DNA of 64,000 nt. It comes from Atopobium minutum (GTDB lineage Bacteria; Actinomycetota; Coriobacteriia; Coriobacteriales; Atopobiaceae). The translations under genes were made by a program, and so were the position numbers. Where the stretch lies: NCBI GenBank assembly GCA_900105895.1, contig FNSH01000001.1, forward strand, positions 496,001 through 560,000. The letters are read 5' to 3'. Shown in pieces: positions 61,465-64,000 of this stretch (the first letter of the stretch is position 1; each line of letters starts with the position of its first letter). The notes beneath the pieces are model-generated. The model made no database searches. It was not told the origin of the DNA and worked only from the letters and a program-made list of their open reading frames with translations.

Positions 61465-62712
61465 TTAGAGGGCGCCTGTAACAACAATATTGCCCTCTTT
61501 CATGATAACGTCCATGTTATCAGGCGTGAGGTTGTGAATATCCGCTGCGACATCGCCCTTAACCACAAGAACGTCAGCAGACTTACCAGCCTCGAGAGAA
61601 CCAAACTCATCCTCGTGACCCAACATCTTAGCGCCATTAAGCGTGGCTGCCTTGATGGTGTCAAGAATGGAAATGCCAGCCTTCTCGACAAAGGCGTACA
61701 TCTCTTCGATCGTAATGTAGCCATACGGGGTAACAAAGGAGAAGGAGTCAGAACCAATAGTAAGAGGCACGTTGAGTTCGTGAGCACGACGCAGGTTAGC
61801 GTAGGTGCGCTCAAGGCCCTTCTCGACAACCGTCTCACCGGGGAACTTATCCAGCTCGGGCGTCCACTCAGGTGGATAGGTGGAGTACCAGGTGGGCAAA
61901 AAGCCAATGGTAGGCGTAAAGTAAGTGCCATTCTCGGCCATCAGGTTCATAGTCCTGTCGTCAAGCTCAAAGCCATGAATAAGCTGGGTGCAGCCAAAAC
62001 GTACGCAGTCATACGCTGCATCAAAGTTGTTATAAGAGTGCGCCCACAGAGGAATTCCTACCATGCGGCACTCGTCGGCAATAGCCTTGATTTCCTCGGT
62101 GCAGAACAGCTGCAGACGGTCGGAGTCCCAGCGCCAAATGCCGCCGCCGGTTGCCCAAATCTTGATTGCATCGGGGTTCTCACGCAGGCGCATACGAATA
62201 GCCTTGCGCAGCTCCCATGGGCCATCAGCCTGGAAGCCCCAAGGGTGAGAATCCTTGGAGATCTGCAGAGGCAGGTGGTGTGAATCGCCATGGCCGGCTA
62301 CGCGGCAGAAACCAAGACCGGTTGCAAAGATACGAGGACCATTCATAACGCCCATATTAACGAGGTCACGAATAGCAATACCGTTACGACCAATCTCGCC
62401 TACCGTAGTAAGGCCGTGGCTCAAAGCGTCATAGGCCTGCTTAACGGCGCATGCCTGCTTCTGAGCAACGCTCTCGATAACCCAGTCATTGTCGTTATCG
62501 GTCAAATTGCCCGAGAAGTGTAGGTGCGTGTCGATAAGACCAGGCATGACAGTTTTACCTGTAGCGTCAATGACCTCATAACCAGCGGGAACCTCAGTAG
62601 ACTTGCCAGCATACGTAATCTTGTCGTCGTCAATGAGAACAAGCGCGTCGTTAATTGGCGCAGCGCCAGTACCGTCAACGAGCATTCCTCCTACAATTGC
62701 GTACTTAGCCAT
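61465..62712 (-). CDS. Metal-dependent amidohydrolase (Xaa-Pro dipeptidase/imidazolonepropionase-like)
   Basis: A 415-aa cytoplasmic amidohydrolase with the composite-sandwich plus TIM-barrel form. Metal ligands are visible: HxH in GLIDTHLHFSGN, a Lys in AIKIWATGGGIW that may be carboxylated, His in PLWAHSYNN and LIHGFEL, and Asp in TIGSDSFSF. It probably cleaves a dipeptide or N-acyl amino acid; the substrate is not readable from sequence. GGAGG lies 7 nt before the ATG. It sits between an amino-acid permease and a CobW-type metallochaperone gene, suggesting uptake, hydrolysis and metal supply in one unit. Confidence 0.88.
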   Translation of the reverse strand: MAKYAIVGGMLVDGTGAAPINDALVLIDDDKITYAGKSTEVPAGYEVIDATGKTVMPGLIDTHLHFSGNLTDNDNDWVIESVAQKQACAVKQAYDALSHGLTTVGEIGRNGIAIRDLVNMGVMNGPRIFATGLGFCRVAGHGDSHHLPLQISKDSHPWGFQADGPWELRKAIRMRLRENPDAIKIWATGGGIWRWDSDRLQLFCTEEIKAIADECRMVGIPLWAHSYNNFDAAYDCVRFGCTQLIHGFELDDRTMNLMAENGTYFTPTIGFLPTWYSTYPPEWTPELDKFPGETVVEKGLERTYANLRRAHELNVPLTIGSDSFSFVTPYGYITIEEMYAFVEKAGISILDTIKAATLNGAKMLGHEDEFGSLEAGKSADVLVVKGDVAADIHNLTPDNMDVIMKEGNIVVTGAL

Positions 62713-62832
62713 GATGTTTCCTCCAAATCCTTTCTGTGTAACTGACGAAACATACGTGCCGGTAAAACAGGTAGAACAAGGTGGTGCTCATAACGCTATG
62801 CGAACCAAAGAGAGCTCACAAAAGACCTGCGC

Positions 62833-64000
62833 TTACTGCGCAACATTGGTTGGACTTGCAGCCTGTGACGAGGGGTCTTTCGTAGCACTCGGTTTGCCAA
62901 AGATGAAGAAAATTGCAAAGCCAACAACAATCCACACAATGGTGATAATCCACTCAACTGGCTTGAGCGCTGCTGGGCTCATAGGAACAACCATCAAAAG
63001 AATGATGATCAAGCCTGCTGCTATGGCCGCCAAGATTCCAGCCTTACCACCGTTTACCTTATAGGGACGGTTGAGACCAGGCTCAGTCTTGCGCAGCTTG
63101 AGGCAGGCAAATCCAGCCATGGTGCACGCAAAGATAAAGCCAAGAGATGCAACGGCTGTAAGCGGGAGCAGCATATTGCCACCAAGGAAGGGTCCAATGA
63201 GGGTAAGCACCGCAAGTACAATATTTGCTTTCTTTGGAGTTCCAGATGCAGGATCAAGTTCCGCAAAGGATGCAGGAAGCATTTCCTTACGGCCAAGAGC
63301 AAGCATCAGACGGGTGGAAGCACCAAAAAATGCGTTCATGGGGCCAAGAGGTCCAAGTGTTGCAATGATGAGCATTGCGATATAGAAGAAAATATTGATC
63401 TTTTGCAGTACCGCAAGAGCAGGTACCGATGCCTTAACAAACTCATGCCAATCAATGATGCTACCAAAGGCATAAATGCAGATAAGATAAAATACGCCAG
63501 ATGCAAGCAAAGCAATTGCGGGAACCAAACCAAATTTCTTCCAGTCTAGCCCCTCAGAGGCCTCTTCTGCCTGCTGAGGAATAGTATCAAAGCCTGCATA
63601 GAAAAACGGCGTCATAACAAGCACGGCCATAATGCCGCCCAACAAACTGGTTGCTTCGGTTGCCTTGCCACCTGCAGCACCAGATACCTGGGAGAAGATA
63701 GGGCCAGCATTAGAAGGAGAGCCTGTTGCAAACGATATGACCATCGCCAAAATCATGCCGGTAAGTAAGGCTTTCGTAAGAAATGATGAGAGTTTTGCTG
63801 CAGCACTTGCGCCGTGGAAATTTAAATAGATAACAAGGACTGCAAAACAAAGTGAAATAACGGTTGGCCACAAATAAACATCAGCACCCATTATTGAGTA
63901 GAGCTTTACCGATGTAAGCCATGAAAGGGCCTCAAACTGTGAGAAGCGATCTGCAAGAAGTTTTGATATGGCAATTGCTTCCCAAGGACACAAGGGAGCA
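62833..64000 (-). CDS. APC family amino acid permease (5' end beyond the window)
   Basis: The last 389 codons of an amino acid/polyamine permease; the start lies past the right edge. About nine transmembrane helices are visible, for example YLWPTVISLCFAVLVIYL, LTGMILAMVISFATG and FIFACTMAGFACLKLRK. GFDTIPQQAEEASEGLDWKK is typical of the APC superfamily. The C-terminus is short and hydrophilic (KPSATKDPSSQAASP). It lies upstream of the amidohydrolase by about 120 nt on the same strand, so it may import that enzyme's substrate. Confidence 0.88.
   Translation of the reverse strand, partial: APLCPWEAIAISKLLADRFSQFEALSWLTSVKLYSIMGADVYLWPTVISLCFAVLVIYLNFHGASAAAKLSSFLTKALLTGMILAMVISFATGSPSNAGPIFSQVSGAAGGKATEATSLLGGIMAVLVMTPFFYAGFDTIPQQAEEASEGLDWKKFGLVPAIALLASGVFYLICIYAFGSIIDWHEFVKASVPALAVLQKINIFFYIAMLIIATLGPLGPMNAFFGASTRLMLALGRKEMLPASFAELDPASGTPKKANIVLAVLTLIGPFLGGNMLLPLTAVASLGFIFACTMAGFACLKLRKTEPGLNRPYKVNGGKAGILAAIAAGLIIILLMVVPMSPAALKPVEWIITIVWIVVGFAIFFIFGKPSATKDPSSQAASPTNVAQ

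Overview
The window looks like a chromosomal segment of a low-to-mid GC member of the Coriobacteriia (Actinomycetota), most like the oral Atopobium/Lancefieldella/Olsenella group. This is inferred from gene content: a MurT/GatD pair for lipid II amidation, an Asp23/AmaP envelope-stress operon, a PQQ-type beta-propeller surface protein, a solitary RfbB, ArgR, OhrR with a thiol peroxidase, a water-forming NADH oxidase and a tannase-like Tat lipoprotein. Species was not determined.

Layout. 0-1.8 kb: a TPP-riboswitch-controlled ABC importer for a thiamine precursor (only permease and binding protein are inside). 1.8-5.7 kb: a likely single operon amaP-DUF2273-asp23-murT-gatD linking envelope stress with peptidoglycan amidation. 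5.8-12 kb: yebC, a cation/proton antiporter, a frameshifted beta-propeller gene, lgt and a NifU-like scaffold. 12-21 kb: a U32 protein, a giant three-module glycosyltransferase, tyrS and a DUF6056 membrane protein. 21.5-27.9 kb: a class A PBP, argR, an EpsG/Wzz-like/GtrA exopolysaccharide group and a C39-like protein whose catalytic Cys is Ser. 28-45.7 kb: phosphoglucomutase, RlmKL, a GtrB/GT-C pair, an S10 peptidase, Kup with a poly-C frameshift, HAD, ACT, RfbB, cyclophilin, a tannase-like protein and a DUF2974 hydrolase, ending at tRNA-Phe.

46-56.7 kb is accessory DNA. Next to tRNA-Phe lies a compact minus-strand defence-type cassette of the ABC-three-component kind: a protein with a degenerate HNH zinc domain, a 71-residue middle component, a DUF2326 ATPase and a truncated fourth gene. 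Beyond it is a decaying phage-like lysis and integration module: a DUF1906 lysin split by an in-frame TAG, a decayed membrane protein gene, a holin that still looks intact, a broken amidase, and a shattered serine recombinase with its helper genes. An EXLDI gene and a GNAT pseudogene close the region.

56.7-64 kb returns to core genes: NADH oxidase, an SRPBCC protein, a glutathione-peroxidase/ohrR pair with two palindromic operators, and a likely operon of APC permease, amidohydrolase and a CobW-type GTPase.

The best candidates for something new are the ABC-3C cassette, the interrupted lysin, the Kup C-tract and the C39-like Cys-to-Ser protein. Positions of short sites were counted by eye and may be off by a base or two.
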